Assembly: GCF_000021325.1 (NCBI RefSeq)
Contig: NC_011365.1
Coordinates: 1,460,501 to 1,524,500 of the forward strand
DNA from: Gluconacetobacter diazotrophicus PA1 5
Lineage (GTDB): Bacteria > Pseudomonadota > Alphaproteobacteria > Acetobacterales > Acetobacteraceae
Length of the DNA stretch: 64,000 nt
Direction: 5' to 3'
Part shown: one piece after another, positions 10,687 to 19,992 of the stretch
Position numbering within the stretch: the first letter of the stretch is position 1
Layout: every line of letters starts with the position of its first letter
Notes under the pieces: model-generated
Told to the model about the DNA's origin: nothing
What the model saw: only the letters and a program-made list of their open reading frames with translations
The model's database searches: none
Program-made: the position numbers and the translations under genes

Positions 10687-10843
10687 GCCCGTTTCACACC
10701 CTTCCCGCTCGCCCCGGGCCCGTCGTTCACGGAAACTTATAGTCCCGCGCCGGCCAAAGCGGCGCCGGAAATATGGACAATGCCGCCATGTTCCTGTCCC
10801 GTTGGCCGCTTAATCTCAAGAACAGAAACGGGAATCGTCCATC

Positions 10844-11629
10844 ATGCCTTCCAACCCCCTCTTCGACCTGACCGGACGCCTGGCGCTCGTCACCGGCTCC
10901 AGCGGCGGAATCGGCCTGGCAATCGCTGCCGGTCTGGCCGACGCGGGGGCTCATGTGATCCTGAACGGGCGTGACGCCGCCCGGCTGGAGGCCGCCGCCA
11001 CGCATCTGCGCGACACGGCGCCTGACGGCGCGACGCGCACGATCCTGGCCCGTGCGTTCGACGTGACCGACCGCGCGGCGGTCGAGGACGGGGTGCGGCG
11101 GATCGAGGAGGCCGACGGCCCGATCCGCATCCTGGTCAACAATGCCGGCATTCAGCGCCGCGCGCCGCTGGACACGTTTTCGCCCGAGGACTGGTCGGAG
11201 CTGATGCGCACGAACCTGGACAGCGTCTTCTTCGTCGGCACGGCGGTGGCCCGGCACATGATCCCGCGCGGCAAGGGCAAGATCATCAATATCGGCAGCG
11301 TGCAGTGCGAACTGGCCCGGCCGGGAATCGCCCCCTACACCGCCAGCAAGGGCGCGGTGAAGAACCTGACCAAGGGCATGTGCGCCGACTGGGCCCGGCA
11401 CGGGCTGCAGATCAACGCCATCGGCCCCGGCTATTTCGAGACGCCGCTGAACCGCGCGCTGGTCGAAGACCCGGACTTCAATGCCTGGCTGCAGAAGCGC
11501 ACGCCGGCCGGGCGCTGGGGCCGGGTGGAGGAACTGCAGGGCGCGGCGGTCTTCCTGGCGTCCGACGCGTCGTCCTTCGTCAACGGCCAGACGCTTTATG
11601 TCGATGGCGGGGTGCTGTCCGTCCTGTAA
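10844..11629 (+). CDS. gno: Gluconate 5-dehydrogenase (SDR family)
   Basis: A 261-residue NAD(P)-dependent short-chain dehydrogenase that interconverts gluconate and 5-ketogluconate in the cytoplasm. The cofactor motif is TGSSGGIG (residues 17-24), then NNAGIQRRAPL. The catalytic triad is Ser152, Tyr165 and Lys169 (APYTASKGAVKNLTKGM). The stretch from NNAGIQRRAPL to WARHGLQIN closely follows the Gluconobacter oxydans enzyme as I remember it. The 3' end overlaps the convergent exporter gene by 34 bases. Confidence 0.9.
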   Translation: MPSNPLFDLTGRLALVTGSSGGIGLAIAAGLADAGAHVILNGRDAARLEAAATHLRDTAPDGATRTILARAFDVTDRAAVEDGVRRIEEADGPIRILVNNAGIQRRAPLDTFSPEDWSELMRTNLDSVFFVGTAVARHMIPRGKGKIINIGSVQCELARPGIAPYTASKGAVKNLTKGMCADWARHGLQINAIGPGYFETPLNRALVEDPDFNAWLQKRTPAGRWGRVEELQGAAVFLASDASSFVNGQTLYVDGGVLSVL

Positions 11630-13122
11630 CCGGACGCCTGCGGCCCGTCATCGAACAGCGCGCGGACCGTCTGCGCGCTGCGCCGGGCGCGCGCGCCCGT
11701 CGACACCACGCCCAGGCCGGCGATGCCGCAGGCCAGGACGACGATGGTCCACCAGACCCGATGGCTGGCCGCCGGCAGCAGTGCCATGTACGCGACGACG
11801 GCGCCCGCTGATGACAGCGGCGCCGGCTGGACCGGGGCGGACATGACCGATGCCGTCATCGCCCCCGATGCCGCGATCCCCAGCAGGGCGCCGATCTGCC
11901 GGCTGGTCGAGGCCAGGGCCGCCGCCAGCCCCGCCTGGTCGCGCGGCATGCCCGAAACCGCCGCATTGGTGATCGGCGCGTTGCACAGGCCGAATCCACA
12001 GCCGCACAGGCCGTAGGCGGCCAGCAGCACCGCGGGCGGTGTGGTCGCCGTCAGACCGGTCAGCAATATCGCCCCGCCCCCCAGCCCCAGCGCCGACAGC
12101 AGCAGCGGCAACCGCGCGCCGTGCGCCCCCACGATGCGGCCCGACAGCGGCGCGCAGGCCATCACCCCCATGGCGAAAGGCAGCGTGTACAGCCCGGCCC
12201 GCAGGGCGGACAGGCCGCGCACGTCCTGCAGGTACAGCGTGTTCAGGAACAGGAAGGAACTGAAGATCGCGAAGGCGCAGATCGCGATCAGGATCGCCCC
12301 GGTGAACGGCAGGGCACGGAAGAAGCGCAGATCCAGCAGCGGCTGCGCCCGCCGGCGTTCCACCACGACCAGCGCCACCATCCCCATCGCCGCGAGGGCG
12401 AGCGTCGCCTGGATGGCCGGGGCGCCCCAGCCGTAGTTGCGGGCTTCGATCAGTGCCGCGGTCGTCGCCGCCAGGACCAGGGCGATCAGCACCTGCGCCG
12501 GCACGTCGATCGGCCGTACCCGCGCCGCCCGCGATTCGGGAATGAAGCGCAGGCTGAGGACCATCGCCACCAGTCCGATCGGCAGGTTGACCCAGAACAC
12601 GGCCCGCCAGCCGGCCAGCGTGGTCAGCACGCCGCCCGCCAGCGGCCCCAGCGCCAGTGCCAGCCCCGACATGCCGCCCCACATGCCGATCGCCCGCGCC
12701 CGGGCCACGGGGGTGACGAAGACATTGGCGATGATCGACAGCGCCACGGGATTCAGCATCGCGCCGCCCAGCCCCTGGAACGCGCGCGCCATCACCAGGG
12801 CCCGCGCGCTGGGCGCCAGGCCGCACAGCGCCGACCCCAGGCAGAAGATCGCGATTCCCGTGACGAAGACGCGGCGCCGGCCGATCCGGTCGGCCGTCGA
12901 CCCCGCCAGGACCAGCAGGGTGGCCACGACCAGCGTGTAGGCGTCCACCACCCATTGCAGGGTCGAAAACCGCCCGCCCAGCGCCGCGCGAATCGACGGC
13001 AGCGCGACATTGACGATGGTCACGTCCATCATCACCAGCAGCAGGCTGAGGCAACAGGTGGCCAGCACCAGGCCCGGACGAAGATCGGAACGCAGAGCGG
13101 GATGGGGGGACAGGTCGGTCAT
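11596..13122 (-). CDS. DHA2-type MFS multidrug exporter (14 TM)
   Basis: A 508-residue proton-driven efflux pump of the EmrB/QacA type. TM1 carries LLLVMMDVTIVNVALPSI. Motif A is GSTADRIGRRRVF, and LQWVVDAYTL is typical of the DHA2 family. Motif C is LALGPLAGG-LTTLAGWRAVFWVNLP. About 14 hydrophobic segments can be counted. The ATG at 13122 is preceded by CGGGGC. A longer reading frame upstream runs through a 15-bp tandem repeat and is not thought to be translated. The substrate is unknown. The C-terminal 11 codons overlap gno on the other strand. Confidence 0.85.
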   Translation of the reverse strand: MTDLSPHPALRSDLRPGLVLATCCLSLLLVMMDVTIVNVALPSIRAALGGRFSTLQWVVDAYTLVVATLLVLAGSTADRIGRRRVFVTGIAIFCLGSALCGLAPSARALVMARAFQGLGGAMLNPVALSIIANVFVTPVARARAIGMWGGMSGLALALGPLAGGVLTTLAGWRAVFWVNLPIGLVAMVLSLRFIPESRAARVRPIDVPAQVLIALVLAATTAALIEARNYGWGAPAIQATLALAAMGMVALVVVERRRAQPLLDLRFFRALPFTGAILIAICAFAIFSSFLFLNTLYLQDVRGLSALRAGLYTLPFAMGVMACAPLSGRIVGAHGARLPLLLSALGLGGGAILLTGLTATTPPAVLLAAYGLCGCGFGLCNAPITNAAVSGMPRDQAGLAAALASTSRQIGALLGIAASGAMTASVMSAPVQPAPLSSAGAVVAYMALLPAASHRVWWTIVVLACGIAGLGVVSTGARARRSAQTVRALFDDGPQASGYRTDSTPPST

Positions 13123-13156
13123 GCCCCGCGACAATAGGAATCCCGCCGTCGGCCGC

Positions 13157-13201
13157 CCAGTCACGAACAGTCCAGTCACGAGCAGCCCGGTCACGCGGAT
13201 G
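13157..13201. repeat. Three 15-bp tandem repeats upstream of the exporter
   Basis: Units CCAGTCACGAACAGT, CCAGTCACGAGCAGC and CCGGTCACGCGGATG follow each other directly between the exporter start and tRNA-Gly. They may be regulatory spacing or simply a recent slippage product. Confidence 0.6.
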
Positions 13202-13260
13202 CGATCACGCCGGTCCGGAGCCGGATCGAATCGATTTTCTGGAAAAAAGCAGCGGGGAGA

Positions 13261-13334
13261 TGGAGCGGGCGAAGGGAATCGAACCCTCCTCAGAAGCTTG
13301 GAAGGCTACTGCATTACCACTATGCTACGCCCGC
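13261..13334 (-). tRNA. tRNA-Gly (anticodon TCC)
   Basis: On the minus strand the acceptor stem GCGGGCG pairs with CGCCCGC, the D-arm loop is AGTGGTA, the anticodon loop is CTTCCAA, and the T-arm is GGGTTCGATTCCC. TCCA at the 3' end means CCA is encoded. A short T6 run follows at about 13241-13246 on the transcript side. Confidence 0.95.
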
Positions 13335-13508
13335 CCATGGCGACGTTCATAACGCCGAACCCGGCCGCGCGGCAAGTCCCGCCTGCCGGTGTCGTCATGC
13401 CGGTTCGCGGGTTCCGGCCCGTCGCGGCAGGGAATTGCATCGGCCCCCCTTGACTTTGCCGCCCGGTCATACTTTTTTCCGCTGCCTGCGCCGGGTTCGC
13501 ACGGGTGG

Positions 13509-13538
13509 CCAAGAAACCAGCTTTCCGCTATTTCTTGG
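13509..13538. repeat. Inverted repeat just upstream of tRNA-Trp
   Basis: CCAAGAAA and TTTCTTGG (8 bp, perfect) enclose 14 bases and end 21 bases before tRNA-Trp. No U-tract follows. It may be a protein-binding site in the tRNA-secE-nusG promoter. I see no clear promoter hexamers in 13335-13559. Confidence 0.4.
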
Positions 13539-13559
13539 TCGGCGCCGAAGGCGGCATGC

Positions 13560-13636
13560 AGGGGTGTAGCTCAATTGGCTAGAGCGCCGGTCTCCAAAAC
13601 CGGAGGTTGCGGGTTCGAGACCCTCCACCCCTGCCA
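13560..13636 (+). tRNA. tRNA-Trp (anticodon CCA)
   Basis: The 77-nt gene has acceptor stem AGGGGTG/CACCCCT, D-arm TAGCTCAATTGGCTAGAGC, anticodon loop CTCCAAA and T-arm GGGTTCGAGACCC. The 3' end GCCA includes an encoded CCA. tRNA-Trp directly before secE-nusG is a common bacterial order. Confidence 0.97.
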
Positions 13637-13762
13637 GACCGCCCCGGTCGGATCTGTTCCGTCCGGGCAAAGGTGGCGCCCCGACATGCAGTTGAGGTGA
13701 TTTTCGGCCCCGTCCGCCCTTTCCGGATGGACGGTGGCGTGGTGTTACAAGAAGGGTGTTTC

Positions 13763-13957
13763 GTGTCGGTCAGTCCCGCGAAATTTGTGCAAGACGTCCG
13801 CGCCGAAGCGGGCAAGGTCACATGGCCCACGCGTCGCGCCACGCTGGTGACGACGGGCGCGGTTCTGGCCATGGCCGCCATGACGTCGGTGTTTTTCTTT
13901 GTCGTCGACCAGATCATCGGCCTGGGCGTACGGGAACTCTTTGGGCTTGGAGGCTGA
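13763..13957 (+). CDS. secE: Preprotein translocase subunit SecE
   Basis: A 64-residue, single-TM SecE of the short alphaproteobacterial type. The amphipathic helix [20 protein letters not shown] is followed by one membrane span of about 20 residues ([19 protein letters not shown]). It clamps SecY in the translocon. The start is GTG at 13763, 6 bases after AGAAGGG. Longer in-frame readings would run back into tRNA-Trp. It lies 10 bases before nusG. Confidence 0.95.
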   Translation: MSVSPAKFVQDVRAEAGKVTWPTRRATLVTTGAVLAMAAMTSVFFFVVDQIIGLGVRELFGLGG

Positions 13958-13967
13958 GGGCCGGACC

Positions 13968-14498
13968 ATGGCAAAACGTTGGTACGTCGTTCACGTCTAT
14001 TCAGGCTTCGAAAAGAAGATCGCCCAGCACATCAAGGAGCAGGCCGCGCAGAAGGGCCTGTCCGACCATTTTGGTGACGTGCTGGTTCCTTCCGAGGAAG
14101 TGGTCGAGGTCCGGCGCGGCCAGAAGGTCAGCGCCGAGCGGAAGTTCTTCCCCGGCTACGTCCTGGTCAACATGGAGCTGACCGACGAGGCCTGGCATCT
14201 GGTCAAGGATACGCCGAAGGTGACCGGCTTCCTGGGCAGCAAGACCCGTCCCTCGCCGATTTCCGGCGCCGAGGCCGACCGGATCATGAAGCAGGCGCAG
14301 GAAGGCGTGGAACGCCCCCGCCCCTCCATCACCTTCGAGATCGGCGAGCAGGTCCGCGTGTCCGATGGGCCGTTCACCTCGTTCAACGGCACGATCGAGG
14401 AAGTGGACGAGGACAAGGCGCGCCTCAAGGTCAGCGTCTCGATCTTCGGTCGCTCGACGCCGGTGGACCTGGAATACAGCCAGGTCGAGAAGCTCTGA
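13968..14498 (+). CDS. nusG: Transcription termination/antitermination protein NusG
   Basis: A 176-residue protein with an N-terminal NGN domain ([40 protein letters not shown]) and a C-terminal KOW domain ([20 protein letters not shown]). NusG bridges RNA polymerase to Rho and to the ribosome. The ATG at 13968 gives the standard start. A strong terminator follows directly, so nusG is not transcribed on into rplK as in many bacteria. Confidence 0.97.
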   Translation: MAKRWYVVHVYSGFEKKIAQHIKEQAAQKGLSDHFGDVLVPSEEVVEVRRGQKVSAERKFFPGYVLVNMELTDEAWHLVKDTPKVTGFLGSKTRPSPISGAEADRIMKQAQEGVERPRPSITFEIGEQVRVSDGPFTSFNGTIEEVDEDKARLKVSVSIFGRSTPVDLEYSQVEKL

Positions 14499-14529
14499 TC
14501 CACCGCGAATCGGGATTGGAAACGAAGCA

Positions 14530-14552
14530 GGGCGCCGCAAGGCGCCCTTTTT
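14530..14552 (+). terminator. Intrinsic terminator after nusG
   Basis: GGGCGCC/GGCGCCC, a 7-bp GC-rich stem with a GCAA tetraloop, followed by TTTTT. It closes the tRNA-Trp-secE-nusG unit 31 bases after the nusG stop. Confidence 0.95.
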
Positions 14553-14597
14553 CGTGGTGAACGTTCAAAGGGGGCCGGGCAGTGCCCGGCCATGTCG

Positions 14598-15251
14598 TCA
14601 GGCCGGCGGGGGCACGGGCCCCAGCACGCGCAACTGCGCCGCCGCCTGGTCGGCCACCTGACCCAGCAGGGTACTGAGCGCCGCCACCAGGCTGCCCGTA
14701 TCCGATCCCTGTGGCGACAGGGCGAGCGCCAGCACGCTGGATGCCGCCCCACCCTCTCCCGCACCGCCTGTACCGACCCGATGGACCGCCAGGCTGCCGC
14801 CCAGCACCGCCTGACCGGCGGCGTCACGGGCAAAGCGCGTCACCGTCAGTTCGACGGCGGCCTGCGCCGGCGCCGCCACGGCATCGTTCTGGGCGAAGAC
14901 CGTGCTGCCGGGCAGGCGCTGCTGCAGATCGGCGGTCAGGACATGGGCGATCATGCCAGGCAGCGATTCGCTCCACGCCGCGCCGTCGGCCAGGCGCACG
15001 CGGTAATCGCCATCGCTCCGCACGATCCGGTCACGATCCAGCGATACGGCCACGTTGGGGGTCCGGACCTCGATCACCATCGGGGCGCCGCCCTGCGCCG
15101 CGCCGGGCCATGGGGCGAGCGCATAGAACGCGGGGTCCGACGAACAGGCGCCCAGCGGCCCGGCGGCCGCCACCGTCAACAGGCCCAGCCCGCCCCGGAG
15201 GAGTCCCCGGCGCGAGGCAGCAGGCTTGGGTGCGTGTCCTGGCAGGCTCAT
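14598..15251 (-). CDS. pqiC: PqiC-type ABC transport auxiliary lipoprotein
   Basis: A 217-residue outer-membrane lipoprotein of the PqiC (DUF330) family, partner of the PqiB needle that carries lipid between the membranes. The signal region ends in a lipobox LGAC with Cys36. It contains an SRRGLLRGG motif that resembles a Tat signal. ALAPWPGAAQGGAPMVIEV and LSTLLGQVADQAA are typical of the family. The ATG at 15251 lies 3 bases after the pqiB stop; a TTG one codon earlier is less likely. Confidence 0.85.
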   Translation of the reverse strand: MSLPGHAPKPAASRRGLLRGGLGLLTVAAAGPLGACSSDPAFYALAPWPGAAQGGAPMVIEVRTPNVAVSLDRDRIVRSDGDYRVRLADGAAWSESLPGMIAHVLTADLQQRLPGSTVFAQNDAVAAPAQAAVELTVTRFARDAAGQAVLGGSLAVHRVGTGGAGEGGAASSVLALALSPQGSDTGSLVAALSTLLGQVADQAAAQLRVLGPVPPPA

Positions 15252-15254
15252 CAA

Positions 15255-16940
15255 CTAGCGTCCCGTAATCAGCGCCGAAGGATGGCGATTGAGGAAATCG
15301 GTCAGGAAGCGCAGCGACCGCGCCGCCTCGTTCAACTGCACCACCATCTGCTGCAGGTCCCGATGGAAGTCCGTGTCGCCGCCATAGCTGGCCATCAGCA
15401 CGTTCGCGTTCTTCAGCGTGCCGTCCAACTGCTTGCTCATCTGCGGCAGGCGCTGGAACAGCGGATGCATTCCGCTGCGCGCATCGCCGGCCAGGCCCTG
15501 GATGCTGTGCAGCGAATCGCGCAGCGCCACGATCGCCTGGCGCACCTCGGGGCTGTTGATCCGTGCGTCGGAATGCGCCAGCAGGTTGTTCAGGTTCACG
15601 CCGACCTGGGTCAGCGGCATCGCGGCGATCTTGTCCGCGACAGTGGACAGCGAATCCATGATGCCGCTGATCCCGCCCGCCTTGTTGGGGATGATCAGGG
15701 TCGTGCCCTCGGCCTGCACCATGGCCGGGGTCGCGTTCTTGACGAAATTCAGGCCGATCACCGATTCGCCGGTCAGCAGGCTGGCCGTATCGACCGAGGC
15801 CCGCAGCCCGTTATCGACCAGCGCCTGCACGGTGGCGGCCATCGTGTCGTGATGGATCTGGTCGGTCGGCAGAATCCGTTCGGGCTGGATTTCCATGCCC
15901 ACCCGCACCCGGGCCGTCCCGGCCTTCTGGTCCAGGTCCAGCTTCACGCTGGTCACGGTGCCGACCTGGATGCCGAACATCGTGACCTGCGCCCCGACCG
16001 CCAGGCCGGACACCGAATTGGTCAGGTAGGTCGCCAGGGACAGCCGTTCGCGATAGCCGGCATTGTCCGCCGCTTCCTGGCTTTCATAGAGACGGAAGAC
16101 CGAATTCCGGGGCGCCGAGGGCACCGGCTGGTCGACCCGCTGCGGCGCCAGGCCGAACGCGACGCCGCCCGAGAACAGGGCCTGGATCGATTGCAGCTTG
16201 ACCTTCAGGCCGCCGGCCCCGAAGCCGACCTGCACGCCCGACACGTTCCAGAAGCGCGTATCGGTCCGCAGGTAGCTGTCATAGGGCGCGCGGATGAAGA
16301 CCTGGATCAGGATCGGTCCCACGCCGCCCGGCGGCATGGTGTATCCCAGCACCTCGCCCACATCGATATCGCGGAAGAAGACCGGCGCGCCCTGCCCGAT
16401 CGAGCCCAGGGACGGGCTGATGAGCGTGTAAGTGTTGCCCGGCTGGTCGGACCTCAGGCCCGGCGGGGATTCCAGCCCGTTGAACCGCGTCGTGGCCTTG
16501 CCGCCGGGCGTTCCCGGGTCCATCGCGATATAGGCGCCGGTCATCAGCGTCTCCAGCCCCGTGACGCTGGCGCCGTTCAGGCGCGGCCGCACCACCCAGA
16601 ACCGGGCGTGGTCGGTCAGCATGGGGTCGGACTTGGCGCTCATGCGCACGCGCACCTCGACATGGCGCATGTCGGGGGTCAGCGCCACGTCCTGGACCGT
16701 GCCCAGCGGCACCGCCTTGTTCTTGACCTGGGTCTGGCCGCTGGTCAGTCCGTCGGCGGTATCGAAGGTGATGGTGATTTCCGGCCCGCGGCCCATGAAG
16801 CCGCGCCAGCCCAGATAGCCGGCGATGCCCAGCGCCACGATGGGCACCAGCCAGACGATCGAAAAGCGGTATTTCCGTGCCGAAGCCTCGGGCGGGGCGG
16901 AAGACCGGCCACCGGGACAATCTTGGGGGTCGTCTGTCAC
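15255..16940 (-). CDS. pqiB: PqiB-type MCE-domain lipid transport protein
   Basis: A 561-residue protein with a single N-terminal TM (WLVPIVALGIAGYLGWRGF) and three MCE/MlaD domains (about 47-140, 160-225 and 290-390; TITFDTADGLTSGQTQVKNK marks the first). A long C-terminal helical, coiled-coil-prone part follows. PqiB hexamers form a periplasmic tunnel for phospholipid exchange. It overlaps pqiA by ATGA (16937-16940). Length matches E. coli PqiB (546). Confidence 0.93.
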   Translation of the reverse strand: MTDDPQDCPGGRSSAPPEASARKYRFSIVWLVPIVALGIAGYLGWRGFMGRGPEITITFDTADGLTSGQTQVKNKAVPLGTVQDVALTPDMRHVEVRVRMSAKSDPMLTDHARFWVVRPRLNGASVTGLETLMTGAYIAMDPGTPGGKATTRFNGLESPPGLRSDQPGNTYTLISPSLGSIGQGAPVFFRDIDVGEVLGYTMPPGGVGPILIQVFIRAPYDSYLRTDTRFWNVSGVQVGFGAGGLKVKLQSIQALFSGGVAFGLAPQRVDQPVPSAPRNSVFRLYESQEAADNAGYRERLSLATYLTNSVSGLAVGAQVTMFGIQVGTVTSVKLDLDQKAGTARVRVGMEIQPERILPTDQIHHDTMAATVQALVDNGLRASVDTASLLTGESVIGLNFVKNATPAMVQAEGTTLIIPNKAGGISGIMDSLSTVADKIAAMPLTQVGVNLNNLLAHSDARINSPEVRQAIVALRDSLHSIQGLAGDARSGMHPLFQRLPQMSKQLDGTLKNANVLMASYGGDTDFHRDLQQMVVQLNEAARSLRFLTDFLNRHPSALITGR

Positions 16941-18406
16941 GCCTGCCTTGGCTCCATGCTGTCAGGTCCCGCCGCATGCCGCGGACGGGCCGCGCTGACG
17001 GCGGCCGGTCCCACGTCGTCGGGGGACGGTCCATTCAATCCGGCGGCATCCCACATGACCCTGGGGTCGAAGCTCCAGGCCGCGAACAGGGTCAGGACGA
17101 CCACGGCGGCGAAGGACACCATTCCGGCATTCGCGGTGACGTTGGCCAGGGAATTGAACCGGACCACCGCCACCAGGATCGATACCATGAATACGTCAAT
17201 CATTGACCAGCGGCCGATGATATCGACGATACGAAACAGACGGGTACGCTGGACCAGGGCGAAGGACGTGCCGCGCCAGGTACACCCCACCATCCAGCTC
17301 AGGCTGATAATCTTGAGCATCGGCACCACGATGCTGGCGAAGAACACCAGCAGCGACAGCGGGATCATGCCGTCCTGCCACAGTTCGATCGCGCCCTCGA
17401 TGATGGTATGGCCACCCCCGCCGCCAATCTTGAAGAAGGTCATGACCGGGTAGAGATTGGCCGGGAAATAGAAGGTGATGGCCGAGATCAGGAAGGCCGT
17501 CGTCCGCGCCAGTGTTTCGGGCGACCGGCGCCAGACCCGATGGTCGCAGCGCGGGCACACGCCGACGCAGCACAGGTTGCTGACCGGCAGGCTGAGTTCC
17601 CCCACCAGCCCGCAGGCCGGACAGGCCACCAGGTGATCGGCGGGCGGCATGGGAATGTCTTCGATGCGGCAATGATCGACCTCGACCCGCCGTCCGTTCT
17701 CCATCCGCGTGACGGAATCGACGCGCCGGTGCCGCCAGATCCGTTCGGTATCCAGGGTCGAATCGCTGGCCGCCATGGTCAGCATCAGGGCGGAGATCAG
17801 GTAGACGGCCGGTCCGACATCGACATGGGCCAGGTCGGTCAGCTTGGTATAGGCGACGAAGATGCCCAGGACATAGACCTCGATCATCGACCAGGGCCGC
17901 AGCTTTTCGTACCAGATCAGCAGGTGCGGCGCCCAGTCGGGCATCTGCCGGCGGCTGGCGGCATACAGGATGGCGAACATCATCCCGATGACCACGGCCG
18001 GCGCCGCGATCGTCACCAGCCCGACCAGCACCCCGGCCTCGCCCCATCCCTCGTGCAGCAGTTCCATCGGCCCGGTGACCAGGCTGACCGTGCGCTCGCG
18101 CCCATAGACGTTCAGGGTCATCAGCGAGGACAGCAGCGCCGCCAGGTACAGGGCGCAGGAACTGATGCAGAAGGCCAGCGGGGTCTGCAGGGGCGACGTA
18201 CGCCGCCGCCATTCCAGCGTCTGCCCGCACCGCGCGCACTCGGCCAGTTGCCCGGCCTGCAGGCTTGGCATGCACTGGAAAAGGCCGCACCCACGACATT
18301 CGACCAGCCCGCTGATCGTGCGGACATGGCGCAGGTCCGCCGCCCGACGCGGCCAGCGGGCCCGACGGATCATGCGTGAGGTCCGGCCAGAGATCGTCTC
18401 GCTCAT
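16937..18406 (-). CDS. pqiA: PqiA-type inner-membrane protein
   Basis: About 489 residues from the ATG at 18406. There are two PqiA modules, each with a zinc ribbon followed by four TM segments. The first ribbon is CRGCG with CARCG; the second is CPACG with CPRCD. The protein forms the inner-membrane end of the PqiABC lipid transport system. A longer in-frame reading reaches 18505 and would run into tRNA-Thr on the other strand, so the shorter start (MSETISGR) is preferred. An intermediate ATG at 18454 is possible. Confidence 0.9.
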   Translation of the reverse strand: MSETISGRTSRMIRRARWPRRAADLRHVRTISGLVECRGCGLFQCMPSLQAGQLAECARCGQTLEWRRRTSPLQTPLAFCISSCALYLAALLSSLMTLNVYGRERTVSLVTGPMELLHEGWGEAGVLVGLVTIAAPAVVIGMMFAILYAASRRQMPDWAPHLLIWYEKLRPWSMIEVYVLGIFVAYTKLTDLAHVDVGPAVYLISALMLTMAASDSTLDTERIWRHRRVDSVTRMENGRRVEVDHCRIEDIPMPPADHLVACPACGLVGELSLPVSNLCCVGVCPRCDHRVWRRSPETLARTTAFLISAITFYFPANLYPVMTFFKIGGGGGHTIIEGAIELWQDGMIPLSLLVFFASIVVPMLKIISLSWMVGCTWRGTSFALVQRTRLFRIVDIIGRWSMIDVFMVSILVAVVRFNSLANVTANAGMVSFAAVVVLTLFAAWSFDPRVMWDAAGLNGPSPDDVGPAAVSAARPRHAAGPDSMEPRQA

Positions 18407-18497
18407 TGGCAGGCAATATAAATCAAATTCGGGCCAGAGATAGTCATTCAGCATATTGCAGCCATGACGCGGGTCGGATATAGGCCTCCGCAGGCAT

Positions 18498-18572
<75 letters not shown>

Positions 18573-18726
18573 TTCTTTCCGACAATTCAATGTGTTATGA
18601 TGGCATGCCGGTCATCGCCGCCGGGTCGTGCCCCCGGTCTGACGTCCCGGCGGACATCCATGGGACAGCGGTCCCGCGTCCATGACCGGACCCGCGCCCG
18701 GTGATCGGGGGCGTGCGGAGGACCTG

Positions 18727-19986
18727 ATGCCTGCCCTGTTCCGATCACTCAGCATTTACAATTACCGGGTCTGGGCCGCCGGCGCGCTGGTGTCCAACGT
18801 GGGCACCTGGATGCAGCGGACCGCGCAGGACTGGCTGGTCCTGACCGAACTGACCCACCACAACGCGACGGCGGTCGGGATCGTCATGGCGCTTCAGTTC
18901 GGGCCGCTGGCGCTGCTGCTGCCGCTCAGCGGCTATGCGGCCGATCGCCTGGACCGCCGCCGGCTGCTGATCGCGACCCAGGCGGCGATGGGGGTGCTGG
19001 CCCTGGTCCTGGGCGGCCTGACCATATGCGGGCTGGTGCGGCTGTGGCAGGTCTATGGCTTCGCCCTGGCGCTGGGCTGCGTCACCGCGTTCGATTCTCC
19101 GGCGCGCCAGACCTTCGTCGCCGAACTGGTCGGCGAGGCCGACCTGGCCAATGCCGTGGCGCTGAATTCCACTTCGTTCAACGCCGCGCGGATGATCGGG
19201 CCGGCGATGGCCGGGGTGCTGATCGCCCTGGTGGGCTCGGGCTGGGTCTTCCTGATCAATGCCGCGTCGTTCGTCGCCGTACTGGGCGCGCTGGCGGCGC
19301 TGCGGGTGGGCGCGCTGCACCGCCGCGACCGGGGGACGGGGAAACCGGGCGGGCTGACCGATGGATTTCGCTATGTCCACGGGCGGCCCGACCTGCGGGC
19401 GGTGCTGCTGATGCTGTTCCTGATCGGCACGTTCGGGCTGAATTTCCCCATCTTCATCTCCACCATGTCGGTCAGCGTCTTTCATGGCGGAGCGGGGCAG
19501 TACGGCACGCTGTCGTCGGCCATGGCGCTGGGGTCGGTCACCGGCGCGCTGCTGGCCGCGCGACGGGCGAAGCCGCAGGTGACATTGCTGCTGGGGGGCG
19601 CCGCGCTGTTCGGCACCGCGTGCGCGCTGGCCGCGATCATGCCCGGCCCCATCCCGTTCGGGCTGGTCCTGATCCTGGTCGGGCTGGCGGCGCAGACCTT
19701 CACCACATCGACCAACGCGCTGGTCCAGTTATCGACCGCGCCGCACATGCGCGGGCGCGTGATCGCGATCCAGCTGGCCATCGCCCTGGGCAGCACGCCC
19801 ATCGGCGCCCCGATCGTCGGCTGGGTGGCCGACCGGTTCGGCCCGCGTTGGGCGCTGGGCGTGGGGGCCGCCGGCGGCCTGGGCGCGGCGCTGGTGGGCG
19901 TTGCCTATCTGCTGCGGTACGCCCGGCTGCGTATCCGGAGCGAGAACGGACGGATGCGCGTCCTTATGGACGAAGGGACCGGCTGA
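18727..19986 (+). CDS. MFS exporter, EntS/DUF894 type
   Basis: A 419-residue, 12-TM major facilitator. The N-terminal FRSLSIYNYRVWAAGALVSN, WMQRTAQDWLVL and DSPARQTFVAELVG mark the MFS_3 (enterobactin exporter EntS-like) subfamily. Export of a siderophore or small metabolite is a family guess only. The ATG at 18727 has GGAGG 5 bases upstream, better than the upstream in-frame ATG at 18682. It stands alone between tRNA-Thr and the convergent gene at 19993. Confidence 0.85.
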   Translation: MPALFRSLSIYNYRVWAAGALVSNVGTWMQRTAQDWLVLTELTHHNATAVGIVMALQFGPLALLLPLSGYAADRLDRRRLLIATQAAMGVLALVLGGLTICGLVRLWQVYGFALALGCVTAFDSPARQTFVAELVGEADLANAVALNSTSFNAARMIGPAMAGVLIALVGSGWVFLINAASFVAVLGALAALRVGALHRRDRGTGKPGGLTDGFRYVHGRPDLRAVLLMLFLIGTFGLNFPIFISTMSVSVFHGGAGQYGTLSSAMALGSVTGALLAARRAKPQVTLLLGGAALFGTACALAAIMPGPIPFGLVLILVGLAAQTFTTSTNALVQLSTAPHMRGRVIAIQLAIALGSTPIGAPIVGWVADRFGPRWALGVGAAGGLGAALVGVAYLLRYARLRIRSENGRMRVLMDEGTG

Positions 19987-19992
19987 CGCCCG

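Noticed and set aside
10687-10843. Operator of the gluconate repressor
   Set aside because: Several partial dyads exist, but none has clear LacI/GntR symmetry, so no site is called.
13123-13194. 24-residue N-terminal extension of the DHA2 exporter (VTGLLVTGLFVTG)
   Set aside because: It is made by a 15-bp DNA repeat and starts with GTG; the ATG at 13122 is better placed.
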